A stretch of 64,000 nt of DNA from Chryseobacterium sp. LAM-KRS1 (GTDB lineage Bacteria > Bacteroidota > Bacteroidia > Flavobacteriales > Weeksellaceae). Numbering within the stretch: position 1 is the stretch's first letter; each line of letters opens with the position of its first letter. Below, piece by piece: positions 27,642-36,298 of this stretch. The notes beneath the pieces are model-generated. The model searched no databases. It worked only from the letters and a program-made list of their open reading frames with translations, and was not told the origin of the DNA. The stretch is taken from NCBI RefSeq assembly GCF_013184525.1, contig NZ_JAAOIZ010000003.1:496001-560000 (forward strand). Reading direction: 5' to 3'. A program made the translations under genes and the position numbers.

Positions 27642-28049
27642 CTACTTGATCCTTGACTTCAGGTCATCACTTAACTCGCGGATAACACCTATTTTGTCCT
27701 GCTGGATTTTTTTTCCCAGCTCTTTTCGCGGGCAGTTGGCATTGTATTTTGCTCCCCAATCCATCAGTTCAATGACGATTGGTAACAAATCTGCCCCTTT
27801 TTTTGTGAGGCTGTAGATAAATTTTGATTTGTTGAGCGGTGATACTTCCTTAACAAGGATTTTCTCTGCTTCCAGAACACTCAATCTGTTAACCAGTATA
27901 TTTGATGCTATCCGCTCTTCAGAATGTAAAAATTCGCTGTACGACATTTTACCTCTCAGCATAACATCCCTGATGATTAAAAGTGACCACTTATCCCCGA
28001 AAATATCAAGGGAACAACTAATCGGGCAATCTGATCTCTGTTTATCCAT
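27642..28049 (-). CDS. HxlR family transcriptional regulator
   Basis: A 135-residue winged-helix regulator of the HxlR type: CPISCSLDIFGDKWSLLIIRDVMLRGKMSYSEF near the N-terminus with the conserved C and G-x-KW, then ILVNRLSVLEAEKIL as recognition helix region. The ATG at 28047-28049 opens the usual MDKQRSDCP start; an upstream in-frame ATG adds nine residues over the operator. Two near-identical palindromes lie between it and the divergent SnoaL-like gene, and one covers its own start region. Autorepression and control of the divergent gene are expected. Confidence 0.93.
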   Translation of the reverse strand: MDKQRSDCPISCSLDIFGDKWSLLIIRDVMLRGKMSYSEFLHSEERIASNILVNRLSVLEAEKILVKEVSPLNKSKFIYSLTKKGADLLPIVIELMDWGAKYNANCPRKELGKKIQQDKIGVIRELSDDLKSRIK

Positions 28050-28059
28050 ATAAAAACAA

Positions 28060-28113
28060 GTTATTGCAAAATGCAATAACTTTTATATCTTTGTTATTGC
28101 AAAATGCAACAAC
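28060..28113. promoter_or_regulatory. Twin HxlR operators over the divergent promoter
   Basis: Two 21-base palindromes, at 28060-28080 and 28093-28113, share the arms GTTATTGCA / TGCAA(T/C)AAC around AAA and start 33 bases apart, three helix turns. A promoter for the SnoaL-like gene runs between them: TTG at 28064-28066 inside the first palindrome, 19 bases, then TATCTTTG at 28086-28093 touching the second. Binding at both sites would block polymerase. Confidence 0.82.
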
Positions 28114-28138
28114 AAAGATAATCACAAATTTTAATACA

Positions 28139-28519
28139 ATGGAAAATCAAACAAACACAAGACAACTTCTTGAAACTTATTACAAGGGATTTGCAGCAAA
28201 AGCCAATTGGGAAAGTACATTAGCCGACGATTTCGAATATACAGGCGGTGACATGACCAACACAACTCCTATTGTTGGAAAGCAGGCTTATATTGAAATT
28301 ATAAAGCGGTTTTCACAACGTTTTGAAGCCATGAGAGTGAAACAAATGGTAATTGAAGATGATAAAGCCAGTGTCATCGGAAATTATGATTTCCAATTCC
28401 CGAACGGTGCTAAAATTAATGGTAATGTTTCTGAAAACTGGACCGTGAAAAATGGGAAATTACAATCTCTAACCCTGTATTTTGATACCTTAACTTTTAT
28501 GGAGAATATGAAGCCATAA
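28139..28519 (+). CDS. SnoaL-like / nuclear transport factor 2 family protein
   Basis: The 126-residue protein has the NTF2/SnoaL cone fold pattern: a first helix (TRQLLETYYKGFAAK), then WESTLADDFEYTGGDM, GKQAYIEIIKRF and a closing strand pair (SENWTVKNGKLQSLTLYFD). Members act as small polyketide cyclases, isomerases or ligand-binding proteins, so no reaction can be given. It is controlled by the adjacent divergent HxlR regulator, which often answers to reactive aldehydes or quinones. The ATG at 28139 follows the promoter by about 45 bases. Confidence 0.82.
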   Translation: MENQTNTRQLLETYYKGFAAKANWESTLADDFEYTGGDMTNTTPIVGKQAYIEIIKRFSQRFEAMRVKQMVIEDDKASVIGNYDFQFPNGAKINGNVSENWTVKNGKLQSLTLYFDTLTFMENMKP

Positions 28520-28558
28520 ACCATCCGGCTTCCATGGATATTTTATATCAAAATAAAG

Positions 28559-28588
28559 AACCATTCTATTTTCAGGAGTGGTTTTTTG
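28559..28588 (+). terminator. Terminator after the SnoaL-like gene
   Basis: AACCATTC / GAGTGGTT arms (one wobble pair) are followed by TTTTTTG. Confidence 0.7.
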
Positions 28589-28619
28589 TTATATTTATCG
28601 TTGTTAAAAAAAGAGACCA

Positions 28620-28994
28620 ATGAATGTAAAATTTGATACCTTGATCCTGTATGTTCAGAACATTCCATTGATAAAAAAATTTTATACTGAAAATTTTAAT
28701 CTCCCTGTGATTGAGGAAGACGCCAGCTGGCTGCTCCTTAATGCAGGATCGGTCCAAATCGGATTTCATAAAATCGGAGACCGCTATCTGGAAAAAATTA
28801 ATGCCGGTTATCAATTCGATAATAATACAAAGATCGTTTTTGAAATTGATACAGACATCGAACAGGCAAGAGATGAATTTGTATCGAAAAATATCCTGAT
28901 GAGAGAAATTAAAACCTTTGAAAATTATGATTATTGGTTATGTGACGGAACTGATCCTGAAGGAAATGTATTCCAGCTAAAGTCTAAAAAGTAA
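28620..28994 (+). CDS. VOC family protein (glyoxalase/bleomycin-resistance fold)
   Basis: A 124-residue vicinal oxygen chelate protein with two beta-alpha-beta-beta-beta modules: FDTLILYVQNIPLIKKFYTENFNLP at the start and FENYDYWLCDGTDPEGNVFQL at the end, typical of the superfamily. Metal ligands cannot be assigned reliably. Members include glyoxalases, dioxygenases and drug-binding proteins, so function is open. It is a single gene with its own short upstream region. Confidence 0.82.
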   Translation: MNVKFDTLILYVQNIPLIKKFYTENFNLPVIEEDASWLLLNAGSVQIGFHKIGDRYLEKINAGYQFDNNTKIVFEIDTDIEQARDEFVSKNILMREIKTFENYDYWLCDGTDPEGNVFQLKSKK

Positions 28995-29024
28995 TTACAC
29001 AACCTCTTTAAATTCTCCGCTTTC

Positions 29025-29534
29025 ATGAAAACAATAATCATCATGTGCTGTCTTGTTGTACTGTGGGTTTATATGTATTATCCGGTTTTTGACAGTGAAG
29101 GGATATCATTTTTTATCATTTTTTCCTGTTTTACAGTTCTTTGTTTTTCCATTGCTAAAATATATTCTTCTGACACTAAGACAGATTATGAATCAATTGA
29201 AAAGGAAACCGACAGATTAGAGAAATTAGATGGGAATTTTAAATACACTGCAGATGGTTTTTACCATAAGCACAAAAATCTGCCAGAATTTATCCGATGG
29301 GATGAAATTGTTTCTGTCTATTCATTCAGCATCCCTTTATTTGACGACAGACAGGCAGGCCTCGAAATCATAACCGACAAAAATCAGTATGAATTCGATC
29401 AGGAAATACCCGGAATCATAAAACTGACGCACATGCTCGAGCAAAACCTTCCGGATTGGGATTCAAATGCACCGACTCTTAGGATCAATAATTACGGGCT
29501 TGAAAAAGCAAAGCTATACGAACGGAAAATATAG
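29025..29534 (+). CDS. Membrane-anchored protein, function unknown
   Basis: Two hydrophobic helices (about residues 2-16 and 25-43) are followed by a 120-residue cytoplasmic part rich in charged residues. This part, with LPEFIRWDEIVSVYSFS and DRQAGLEIITDKNQYEFDQ, resembles a PH-like domain of membrane proteins but I cannot assign it. The gene lies between VOC and a thioredoxin-fold lipoprotein. No signal peptide cleavage site is evident. Confidence 0.62.
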   Translation: MKTIIIMCCLVVLWVYMYYPVFDSEGISFFIIFSCFTVLCFSIAKIYSSDTKTDYESIEKETDRLEKLDGNFKYTADGFYHKHKNLPEFIRWDEIVSVYSFSIPLFDDRQAGLEIITDKNQYEFDQEIPGIIKLTHMLEQNLPDWDSNAPTLRINNYGLEKAKLYERKI

Positions 29535-29642
29535 TTGTAAAATGAGAAATAATAACATCACATGGATAAATATATCCCGGAATCTTTGATCACCTGATTT
29601 TCACGTATATTTATCAAAGCATCATCCATCATAAAATGTACT

Positions 29643-30221
29643 ATGAAAAATATTGTAGCAGTATCGGTTATTTTATTAATGCTATCCTGTGAAAGCAAGG
29701 AAGCAAAAAAAGAAAGGATTTTTAAAGAGTTCCAGGAAGAGGCAAAGGCCATGAAGAAGAATCAGATTGATCTGTTTGTGGGTGCAAAGCCCATACCTTT
29801 TTCAGCTAAAACGATCAGTGGGACTTCTTTTAATTCACGGGATTACCAGGGGAAAAACCTTGTTATTTTTATTTACGATAAATCTTATCTGAAAAAGAGC
29901 GAATCCTATGATATGGCGGAAGAATTTAATGCTTTATACAATAAATACAATAAAGAAGCTCATTTTATTGGTATTGTAGAAGGGTTTGTGGAAAATGAAA
30001 AAGAGTTTAAAGATTACCTGGCCCACTCGAATATTCTTTTTGAACAAATTGACAATACAAAGTCGTACAATAAATCTGAGAAATTAAATTATAATGTATT
30101 TTGCAATCCGGCAAAAGTACTTATTGGCATAGATGGCAAAGTCCTCCATTCTTCATGCGGAGGAGGAAATATTTCGGCTATTGCCCAAAAACTTGACAGC
30201 ATAAAAGCCAATAAGAAATAA
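29643..30221 (+). CDS. Thioredoxin-fold lipoprotein lacking the CXXC motif
   Basis: The N-terminus MKNIVAVSVILLMLSCESK has a lipobox (LLMLSC), so the protein is probably lipidated and periplasmic-facing. The rest (VGAKPIPFSAKTISGTSFNSRDYQGKNLVIFIYDKSYLKKSESY) has the TlpA/AhpC fold layout, but the usual CxxC is replaced by a SYLKKSE stretch, so no disulfide exchange is expected. Two Cys appear late (FCNPAKVL and SSCGGGN). Function is unknown. Neighbours are unrelated small genes. Confidence 0.7.
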   Translation: MKNIVAVSVILLMLSCESKEAKKERIFKEFQEEAKAMKKNQIDLFVGAKPIPFSAKTISGTSFNSRDYQGKNLVIFIYDKSYLKKSESYDMAEEFNALYNKYNKEAHFIGIVEGFVENEKEFKDYLAHSNILFEQIDNTKSYNKSEKLNYNVFCNPAKVLIGIDGKVLHSSCGGGNISAIAQKLDSIKANKK

Positions 30222-30250
30222 ACTCATTGATGAATCAATAAAACAAAAAG

Positions 30251-30610
30251 ATGGAAAACACAAATTACGAAAGGGTTTACAACATGTCGTTCGCCGGGGT
30301 TTATCCTCACTATATTACCAAAGCAGAAAAGAAAGGGCGCACAAAAGAAGAAGTACATGAAATTATTTTTTGGCTGACGGGCTATAGTGAAAAAGATCTT
30401 CAGGAAATAATTAAGAATAAAACCAATTTCAGGGATTTTTTCGAACAAGCCCCACAAATTAATCCCAATGTTTCTTTGATAAAAGGAGTTATTTGCGGAT
30501 ACCGTGTGGAAGACATTGAAGATGACCTCATGCGGAAAATCCGTTATCTCGACAAGCTGATTGATGAGCTCGCCAAGGGAAAAGCAATGAACAAAATTCT
30601 CAGAAAATAA
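30251..30610 (+). CDS. DUF2200 family protein
   Basis: A 119-residue soluble protein of the DUF2200 family, of unknown function. The conserved signature is present: [40 protein letters not shown] followed by [49 protein letters not shown]. Length is normal. It is 17 bases ahead of the serine hydrolase gene, so the two may be cotranscribed, but no functional link is known. Confidence 0.88.
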   Translation: MENTNYERVYNMSFAGVYPHYITKAEKKGRTKEEVHEIIFWLTGYSEKDLQEIIKNKTNFRDFFEQAPQINPNVSLIKGVICGYRVEDIEDDLMRKIRYLDKLIDELAKGKAMNKILRK

Positions 30611-30627
30611 TTTTATTAAAAGCATTT

Positions 30628-31698
30628 ATGAAACGTATAAGCAAAATTCTAATTGTCGCAATTACATTTTTTTTTATTCAAAATATATATTCTCAAAACA
30701 TCCATTCTAAATCAATAGATAAATACATTGATTATATTCAAACAAATAACCTTGATATTGGCTCTATTTCCATTTTTAAAAATGGAAAAGAAATATATTT
30801 TAGGTCTTTCGGAGAAATACCGGACAAAAAGTTTGGACCAAACACTGAATATCAGGTCGGCTCAGTAACAAAACTTTTTACAGCAACATTAATTTTCAAA
30901 CTTATTGAACAACATAAAATTTCGCTGACATCTACGCTTGACAAATATTTTCCTTTAGTCAAAAATGCCGATAAAATTACTATTCAGAATCTGCTTGAAC
31001 ATTCCAGTGGCTTAAATAATTATGTAAAAAAAGACGAAAAAATAATCTGGCTCAAGGAACCTAGAACTAATGAAGAGATTTTTGAAGAAATTATAAACCA
31101 AAGAGTTTTATTTTCACCCAATGAAAATGTGGCTTATTCCAATTCAGGATATTATCTTTTAGGAAAGATTATTGAAAAAGAGTTTTATAAAAATTACAGC
31201 GATGTTTTAAAAGAAGAAATTACAGTCCCATTCAAACTTAATAAAACAAAATCTGCACTTGAAAGTCCTAACGATGTTTCAGGATCATATATTTTTGAAA
31301 ATAATGCATGGAACACAACCAAAGATTTTTATTTTAAAAATATTGTAGGGGTTGGAGATATTTCTTCTAATACCTTGGATTTGAATACATTTATCAATCT
31401 GCTATTTGATCATAAAATCCTATCAAAGGAGACCGTCTCAAAAATGCAGCCCATTATTGGAAAAGAAAAATATGGCAGAGGTTTGATGACATTTAAATTT
31501 CATAATCTTGATTTTTATGGAAATACAGGTGGCACTTATGGTACCAATACAATCCTGATATTCAACAAAGAAACAAAAACATCAATATCGTTAATAATAA
31601 ATGGTGAAAGATATCCAAGAGACAAATTCATTGATGATATTGTCGATATCGTTTACAATAATGAGTTAAGTTATCCTGAAATGAGCAAAACGATGTAG
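30628..31698 (+). CDS. Serine hydrolase of the beta-lactamase/class C fold
   Basis: The 356-residue protein has an export signal (MKRISKILIVAITFFFIQNIYSQ) and the penicillin-binding-fold motifs S79-V-T-K82 and Y170-S-N172. The third motif, usually H-T-G, appears as GNTGGTYG near 296, so the usual histidine is replaced. Such proteins include D-aminopeptidases, esterases and true beta-lactamases; sequence alone does not decide. It lies between DUF2200 and a TetR gene that reads the same way behind its own promoter. Confidence 0.85.
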   Translation: MKRISKILIVAITFFFIQNIYSQNIHSKSIDKYIDYIQTNNLDIGSISIFKNGKEIYFRSFGEIPDKKFGPNTEYQVGSVTKLFTATLIFKLIEQHKISLTSTLDKYFPLVKNADKITIQNLLEHSSGLNNYVKKDEKIIWLKEPRTNEEIFEEIINQRVLFSPNENVAYSNSGYYLLGKIIEKEFYKNYSDVLKEEITVPFKLNKTKSALESPNDVSGSYIFENNAWNTTKDFYFKNIVGVGDISSNTLDLNTFINLLFDHKILSKETVSKMQPIIGKEKYGRGLMTFKFHNLDFYGNTGGTYGTNTILIFNKETKTSISLIINGERYPRDKFIDDIVDIVYNNELSYPEMSKTM

Positions 31699-31757
31699 TT
31701 TTATAATTCTGCTATCCCTATATAAATGATCTCTCACAAAAAAAGTTGCAAGTAACT

Positions 31758-31824
31758 TTTGTACTTACTTCAAAAACATATACATTTGCATTTATAATTA
31801 AATGAATATTCATTTAATTATAAA
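31758..31824 (+). promoter_or_regulatory. TetR promoter with a perfect 34-bp palindromic operator
   Basis: TTTG at 31758-31761, 19 bases, then TACATTTG at 31781-31788 make an ideal promoter. Three bases later a perfect palindrome spans 31791-31824, with centre GAATATTC. It covers the expected transcription start, so the TetR product should bind here and repress itself and the esterase gene. Confidence 0.85.
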
Positions 31825-31844
31825 TAACTCACAATGAACTAAAT

Positions 31845-32456
31845 ATGCGTAATCGAGATCTCAACAAAGAAAATATAATAAAGCAAAAAGCTATTGAAAT
31901 CATTGTAAAAGATGGATTAGATGGTTTTACCATCAGCAAATTAGCGAAGGCCTGCAATGTTTCTGTAGGTACACCTTACGTATATTATAAGGATAAAGAT
32001 GACCTTATTATCAAACTTGTTATCGAAGAAGGAAACAAAATGGAAACCCTCATCAATGAAGGATTCGATCCTAAATCCAGTTTGGAAGAAGGGTTGCGCG
32101 TACAATGGGCAAACAGATACAACTATGCTATTAAAAACCCTTTGCTCCTACCCTTCTTTGAGCAAATCAATAATTCTCATTACAGTCAGCAATTTGCTCA
32201 AATGTTTAATGAGAAACCGGGAATGTTTATGAGTGAATTTAAAAATAACCTTTTGAACTTTATTTCAAATACGATACAGCGGGGAGAGATTGATGACACC
32301 CCATTTGAAATTTACTGGTCAATTGCATTTGCTCCTCTGTATAATTTACTACGTTTTCATCAACAGGGAAAAAGCATCAGCGGATTACCTTTTGCTCTCA
32401 CAGATGAAATGGTATGGACAACCTTTCATAAAGTGTGTAAAGCTTTAAAAAAATAA
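31845..32456 (+). CDS. TetR/AcrR family transcriptional regulator
   Basis: A 203-residue regulator with an N-terminal helix-turn-helix (IIKQKAIEIIVKDGLDGFTISKLAKACNVSVGTPYVYYKDKDDLI, residues 10-54) and a helical ligand-binding C-terminal domain. The perfect palindrome upstream is its likely operator. It precedes the esterase gene by 21 bases, so both should be under one promoter. The inducing ligand is unknown. Confidence 0.93.
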   Translation: MRNRDLNKENIIKQKAIEIIVKDGLDGFTISKLAKACNVSVGTPYVYYKDKDDLIIKLVIEEGNKMETLINEGFDPKSSLEEGLRVQWANRYNYAIKNPLLLPFFEQINNSHYSQQFAQMFNEKPGMFMSEFKNNLLNFISNTIQRGEIDDTPFEIYWSIAFAPLYNLLRFHQQGKSISGLPFALTDEMVWTTFHKVCKALKK

Positions 32457-32477
32457 TTAAATCAAATAATAATTACA

Positions 32478-33323
32478 ATGACACATTCATTTTTAATGAT
32501 AGGTCAGTCTAATATGGCCGGACGTGGATTTCTAAAAGATGTTCCTCCAATCCTTGATGAAAAAATTAAAATGCTAAGAAATGGGAGGTGGCAAATGATG
32601 GCAGAACCTATCAATTTTGACAGACCAACTTCAGGAATCAGCCTGGCTACAACATTTGCTTCATCATGGCGGTTATTCCATAATCAGGAAGATGATATCG
32701 GATTGATTCCTTGTGCTGATGGCGGAACAAGCCTGGATGACTGGTCAGTGGAGGGAGCATTATTTCAAAATGCTATTTTTCAAGCTAAAACGGCACAAAA
32801 AATCAGCACATTAAGTGGCATTCTTTGGCATCAGGGGGAAAGTGACAGTCATGGACAAAAATACAGGTCATATACCGAAAAATTAAGCTACATCATAAAT
32901 ACTTTGAGAGAAGAGCTTAATACTCCGGAAATTCCATTGATCGTTGGAGGATTAGGGAGCTTTTTAACGGAAGGTATGTATGGACAATACTTTAGTGAAT
33001 ACAGTAAAATTAATGAGGCTTTAGTTCAGTATGCGAAAGATAACGAGCATGCCTATTTTGTATCTGCAGAAGGTTTAACAGGTAATCCGGACAATATCCA
33101 CTTTGATGCTGTTTCTCAAAGAAAATTGGGCATCAGATATTTTAAAGCCTTTCAGCAAAAAAACAATATTATAGGAATATTGTCTGATGAAGAGCAGATA
33201 ATGAACAAGATTCACAATCGTCCGTTAACAAAAAATGAAAAATACGAATTGCTTCAATATGATTTTGCGATGGGATTGGTGAGTGCGGATGAATTTCAGG
33301 TACAATTTGCACAGCTTAAGTAA
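32478..33323 (+). CDS. SGNH-type esterase (sialate O-acetylesterase-like)
   Basis: The 281-residue protein has the family motifs: FLMIGQSNMAGRG (residues 5-17, with the catalytic Ser), the Gly/Asn oxyanion region DGGTSLDDW, GILWHQGESD and the C-terminal NIHFDAVSQRKLG with the catalytic His/Asp. Relatives remove acetyl groups from sugars such as sialic acid or plant xylan; the substrate is not decided. No signal peptide is evident, so it is probably cytoplasmic. It shares a promoter with the TetR gene and ends at a terminator. Confidence 0.88.
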   Translation: MTHSFLMIGQSNMAGRGFLKDVPPILDEKIKMLRNGRWQMMAEPINFDRPTSGISLATTFASSWRLFHNQEDDIGLIPCADGGTSLDDWSVEGALFQNAIFQAKTAQKISTLSGILWHQGESDSHGQKYRSYTEKLSYIINTLREELNTPEIPLIVGGLGSFLTEGMYGQYFSEYSKINEALVQYAKDNEHAYFVSAEGLTGNPDNIHFDAVSQRKLGIRYFKAFQQKNNIIGILSDEEQIMNKIHNRPLTKNEKYELLQYDFAMGLVSADEFQVQFAQLK

Positions 33324-33350
33324 CATTACTTTTTAGCTATCATAAAAATG

Positions 33351-33374
33351 AACCGGTTTTTTAACCGGTTTTTC
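33351..33374 (+). terminator. Terminator after the esterase gene
   Basis: AACCGG / CCGGTT arms around a T-rich loop, followed by five T (33351-33374). Confidence 0.8.
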
Positions 33375-33460
33375 AATTTGAAAAAATTCAATCAGTATTT
33401 TACTTATTTTTAGTGCTTAATTATACAATAAAAAAACACCATAACAATAAAACAATAATT

Positions 33461-33964
33461 ATGAGCTTAAAAACATTAGTCACGAAAAGTGTTCAGTACA
33501 ACAACTGGGTGGTGAACAAATATATTGACTGGCTTTCTACCAAATCGGATGAACAGCTTAATCAGGAAACGATTTCCAGTTTCCCTACCATCCTGAAGAC
33601 CCTGCATCATATCTGGCAAACTCAGGAATATTGGTGGAGCCACATTAACGAAAATAATGACTTTGATTTTGCTAAAACCTCAGCTACCAATACTAAAGAT
33701 GAAGTTTTCAGTGCAATCAAAAATAACTCTCAGAAACTTGTAGATTATGTAGAAAACCTATCCGAAGAGGATTTAGCAAAAAATGTAAAAATAGAGTCTC
33801 AATGGTTTCAATGTGATTTCTCTAAATATGAGTATATCCAGCATGCAGTTATCCACGGAACTTACCATAGAGGACAGATTGTAACCATGGGAAGAAATAT
33901 CGGGATCACAGACGCCCCCATGACAGATTATAATTACTGGAATATTTATAAAGATCAGCAATAA
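33461..33964 (+). CDS. DinB family protein 1
   Basis: The 167-residue protein has the DinB four-helix-bundle pattern with metal-binding histidines placed as HHIWQTQEYWW near residue 48 and AVIHGTYHRGQIVTMGR near 130-146. DinB-family proteins bind a metal and many are thiol-dependent transferases, for example in bacillithiol or mycothiol chemistry; none is proven here. The ATG at 33461 (MSLKTLV) is chosen over an upstream start that would add 16 residues in an AT-rich leader. A second DinB gene follows 28 bases later, so they may form an operon. Confidence 0.85.
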   Translation: MSLKTLVTKSVQYNNWVVNKYIDWLSTKSDEQLNQETISSFPTILKTLHHIWQTQEYWWSHINENNDFDFAKTSATNTKDEVFSAIKNNSQKLVDYVENLSEEDLAKNVKIESQWFQCDFSKYEYIQHAVIHGTYHRGQIVTMGRNIGITDAPMTDYNYWNIYKDQQ

Positions 33965-33992
33965 TTTCAACCTTAGCAAATTTAAAATTATT

Positions 33993-34517
33993 ATGTCATT
34001 CAATTTAGATAAAGCAACAGAAATTCTTGAACGTACCCCCGATGTTTTAACCTCATTACTGGAGGGATTAAGTGATGAATGGATCTATACCAACGAAGGA
34101 GAAGAAACATGGAGCCCTTTTGATATAATCGGCCACTTGATCCACGGAGAAAAAACAGATTGGATTATCCGGGCAGAAATAACCCTATCTGACGGACCGG
34201 AGAAAACTTTTACTCCGTTTGACAGATTTGCACAGTTTGAAGAGAGCAAAGGCAAAACACTATCCCAATTACTGACAGAGTTCCGTGATCTGAGAAAGAA
34301 AAACCTCATCACTTTACAATCTAAGAATATAACTGATGAAGATCTTGACAAAACCGGAATTCACCCGGCATTTGGTGATACAACTTTAAGACAGCTGTTA
34401 TCAACATGGGTTGCTCATGATCTTGGCCATATTGCACAAATATCAAGGGTAATGGCAAAACAATACAAGTATGACGTTGGCCCATGGAGAAACTATCTGC
34501 CTATATTGGACCGGTAG
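33993..34517 (+). CDS. DinB family protein 2
   Basis: A 174-residue DinB-superfamily protein. The conserved histidines lie in FDIIGHLIHGEKTDW near residues 45-59 and STWVAHDLGHIAQISRVMAKQY near 131-152, the metal triad of the fold. It differs from the preceding DinB gene, so it is probably not a recent duplicate. The three genes from 33461 to 35412 (two DinB, one hydrolase) may have been gained together but no shared promoter is proved. Confidence 0.82.
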   Translation: MSFNLDKATEILERTPDVLTSLLEGLSDEWIYTNEGEETWSPFDIIGHLIHGEKTDWIIRAEITLSDGPEKTFTPFDRFAQFEESKGKTLSQLLTEFRDLRKKNLITLQSKNITDEDLDKTGIHPAFGDTTLRQLLSTWVAHDLGHIAQISRVMAKQYKYDVGPWRNYLPILDR

Positions 34518-34632
34518 TTTCGGATAGTATTTGGAAATATATTACTATTAATAAACTGTCAATACATTACAATGGAAATCATCAGAAAGTTGTTGACTTC
34601 AAATAAAATTTATAAAATCACAAACCCATAAT

Positions 34633-35412
34633 ATGGAAAAATATGCATCATCATCGGATGGACAAAAAATTCATTACATAGAAACAGGCACCGGAGATAC
34701 AGCCTTAATCCTGGTTCACGGATGGCTGGGAAATGCGGAATGGTGGGAAAACCAGAAGGAATATTTTAAAAATAAATACCATATTGTTCAGATGGACCTT
34801 GCAGGCCATGGAAAATCTGACAAATTCAGAAAAAACTGGACGAGTGAGCAATATGCTGAAGATATTAAAGCCGTTGCCAGCCAGATCGATTCAAAAGATA
34901 TTATATTGGTTGGCCACTCCATGTCGGGAGCCTATGTTCTGGAAGCTGCCCTGAAAATTCCCAATTTAAAGTCAGTGATTTTGGTGGATACCATAAAAAA
35001 CCTGGACGAAACTTTCCCAATGGAACAGGTGGAAGAGGTTTTATTTGTTCATTACCGGAATGATTTTAAAAATGCGGTCGAAAATATTCTTCCCCAATTC
35101 CTTTTTGTGGAAAAAACTCCGGAAACAGTAAAGGAAAGAGTACAAAAAGAATTTCTTCAGAATACGGGAGAGATGGCAATAGAACTGCTCATTCCCTTAT
35201 ACAAAACCGATTTCCGGAAAGCCGCATCGCAGATTAAAGTGCCCGTAAGAGCAATCAACTCCGATGCTTCACCTACAAATGCTGATGCCAACCGCCAATA
35301 CTTACAGGATTTCGATTATGTAAATATAAGTGATGTAGGCCACTACCCTATGCTTGAAAAGCCTCAGGAATTTAATATACTCTTGGAAAATATATTGGAA
35401 CAAACAAACTGA
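34633..35412 (+). CDS. Alpha/beta hydrolase
   Basis: A 259-residue cytoplasmic alpha/beta hydrolase. The oxyanion strand is LILVHGWLGNAEWW, the nucleophile S96 sits in VGHSMSGAY, and the C-terminal DVGHYPMLEKPQEF holds the catalytic His. The acid is probably an Asp in VRAINSDASP. Substrate is unknown. No signal peptide. It lies 115 bases after the second DinB gene and ends at a hairpin. Confidence 0.88.
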   Translation: MEKYASSSDGQKIHYIETGTGDTALILVHGWLGNAEWWENQKEYFKNKYHIVQMDLAGHGKSDKFRKNWTSEQYAEDIKAVASQIDSKDIILVGHSMSGAYVLEAALKIPNLKSVILVDTIKNLDETFPMEQVEEVLFVHYRNDFKNAVENILPQFLFVEKTPETVKERVQKEFLQNTGEMAIELLIPLYKTDFRKAASQIKVPVRAINSDASPTNADANRQYLQDFDYVNISDVGHYPMLEKPQEFNILLENILEQTN

Positions 35413-35441
35413 GCATCAAAATTAATACTAAAAGATCACTA

Positions 35442-35475
35442 ACAATCCATTCAAATAAAGTCTTGAATGGATTGT
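35442..35475 (+). terminator. Hairpin after the alpha/beta hydrolase
   Basis: Perfect 13-base arms ACAATCCATTCAA (35442-35454) and TTGAATGGATTGT (35463-35475) with an 8-base loop; only a short T-rich tail follows. Confidence 0.65.
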
Positions 35476-35684
35476 AATTTTAGAGCACAGAACGCGCTAC
35501 AGAAACAAGTTCTACCCTATGAAATACCGTTTGTAAGCATTCTTTAATTAACAATCGAAAAGTAGTAGCGTTCCTTATAGGATGATCTGTCCTAAAAAAA
35601 TCTTTTCCATTCAAAAAGGACCGATTTATACAATTTTTAATATCCTCTATGAAATAATTTTATTTCATAATACCATACTTTATT

Positions 35685-36149
35685 ATGAAGCTTTTTATTT
35701 TATATCTCTACATCTTGATCGGAAGCGGAATATTATTTGTCAACCTTTACAATTCCCTTGTCGATGCCCCGAACTGGGGTAGCAACATTCCCGATTCCCT
35801 TGAAACGGCAAAAAATTATTTTCAGCAGAAAACACCGGCAGACTTCTTTAAAATAACAGGACCTCTCCACCACCTCATCGGATTAGCGGTGATCATTTTT
35901 TTGTGGAATCCATATCCTCAGATCCGGGGGTATATAATTTCAGCATTCATCCTTTTTGTTCTTGCTGATGTATTTACAGTAATGTATTTCTTTCCTAGAA
36001 ATGATATTCTCTTCGGACAAAAACCTGTCGATCCCAAAATTGCTATGCAAACGTGGAAAGAATGGAGCCACATGAATTGGGTACGTTCATTGATACTTCT
36101 TTCCGGAGTTGTAATTTCGTGCATTTCTCTATATAAAATATACCGGTAA
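35685..36149 (+). CDS. Four-helix membrane protein (DUF1772-like)
   Basis: The 154-residue protein has helices at about 3-22, 58-77, 83-103 and 127-147 and a conserved-looking YNSLVDAPNWG segment after the first helix. The layout recalls the DUF1772 / anthrone-oxygenase-like family, but this is not certain. It is read alone, between the hydrolase and the FMN riboswitch. A short palindrome ATGAAAT / ATTTCAT lies at 35649-35668 just upstream. Confidence 0.68.
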   Translation: MKLFILYLYILIGSGILFVNLYNSLVDAPNWGSNIPDSLETAKNYFQQKTPADFFKITGPLHHLIGLAVIIFLWNPYPQIRGYIISAFILFVLADVFTVMYFFPRNDILFGQKPVDPKIAMQTWKEWSHMNWVRSLILLSGVVISCISLYKIYR

Positions 36150-36298
36150 AACATCCTGATATCCTTAATTAATTTCAAAAATCATTTCCCATTTCAAAAA
36201 ACTTCCCGAAATTAGCAGCCTGTGCGTTAAATACTAATTAATGAATTAATGAATTAAAAAAACAAGTAAACAAGACATACAGTAAAACTTGGCATAAG

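Noticed and set aside
30224..30625. Open frame of 133 codons antisense to DUF2200
   Set aside because: The DUF2200 frame has clear family conservation on the plus strand; this one is its shadow.
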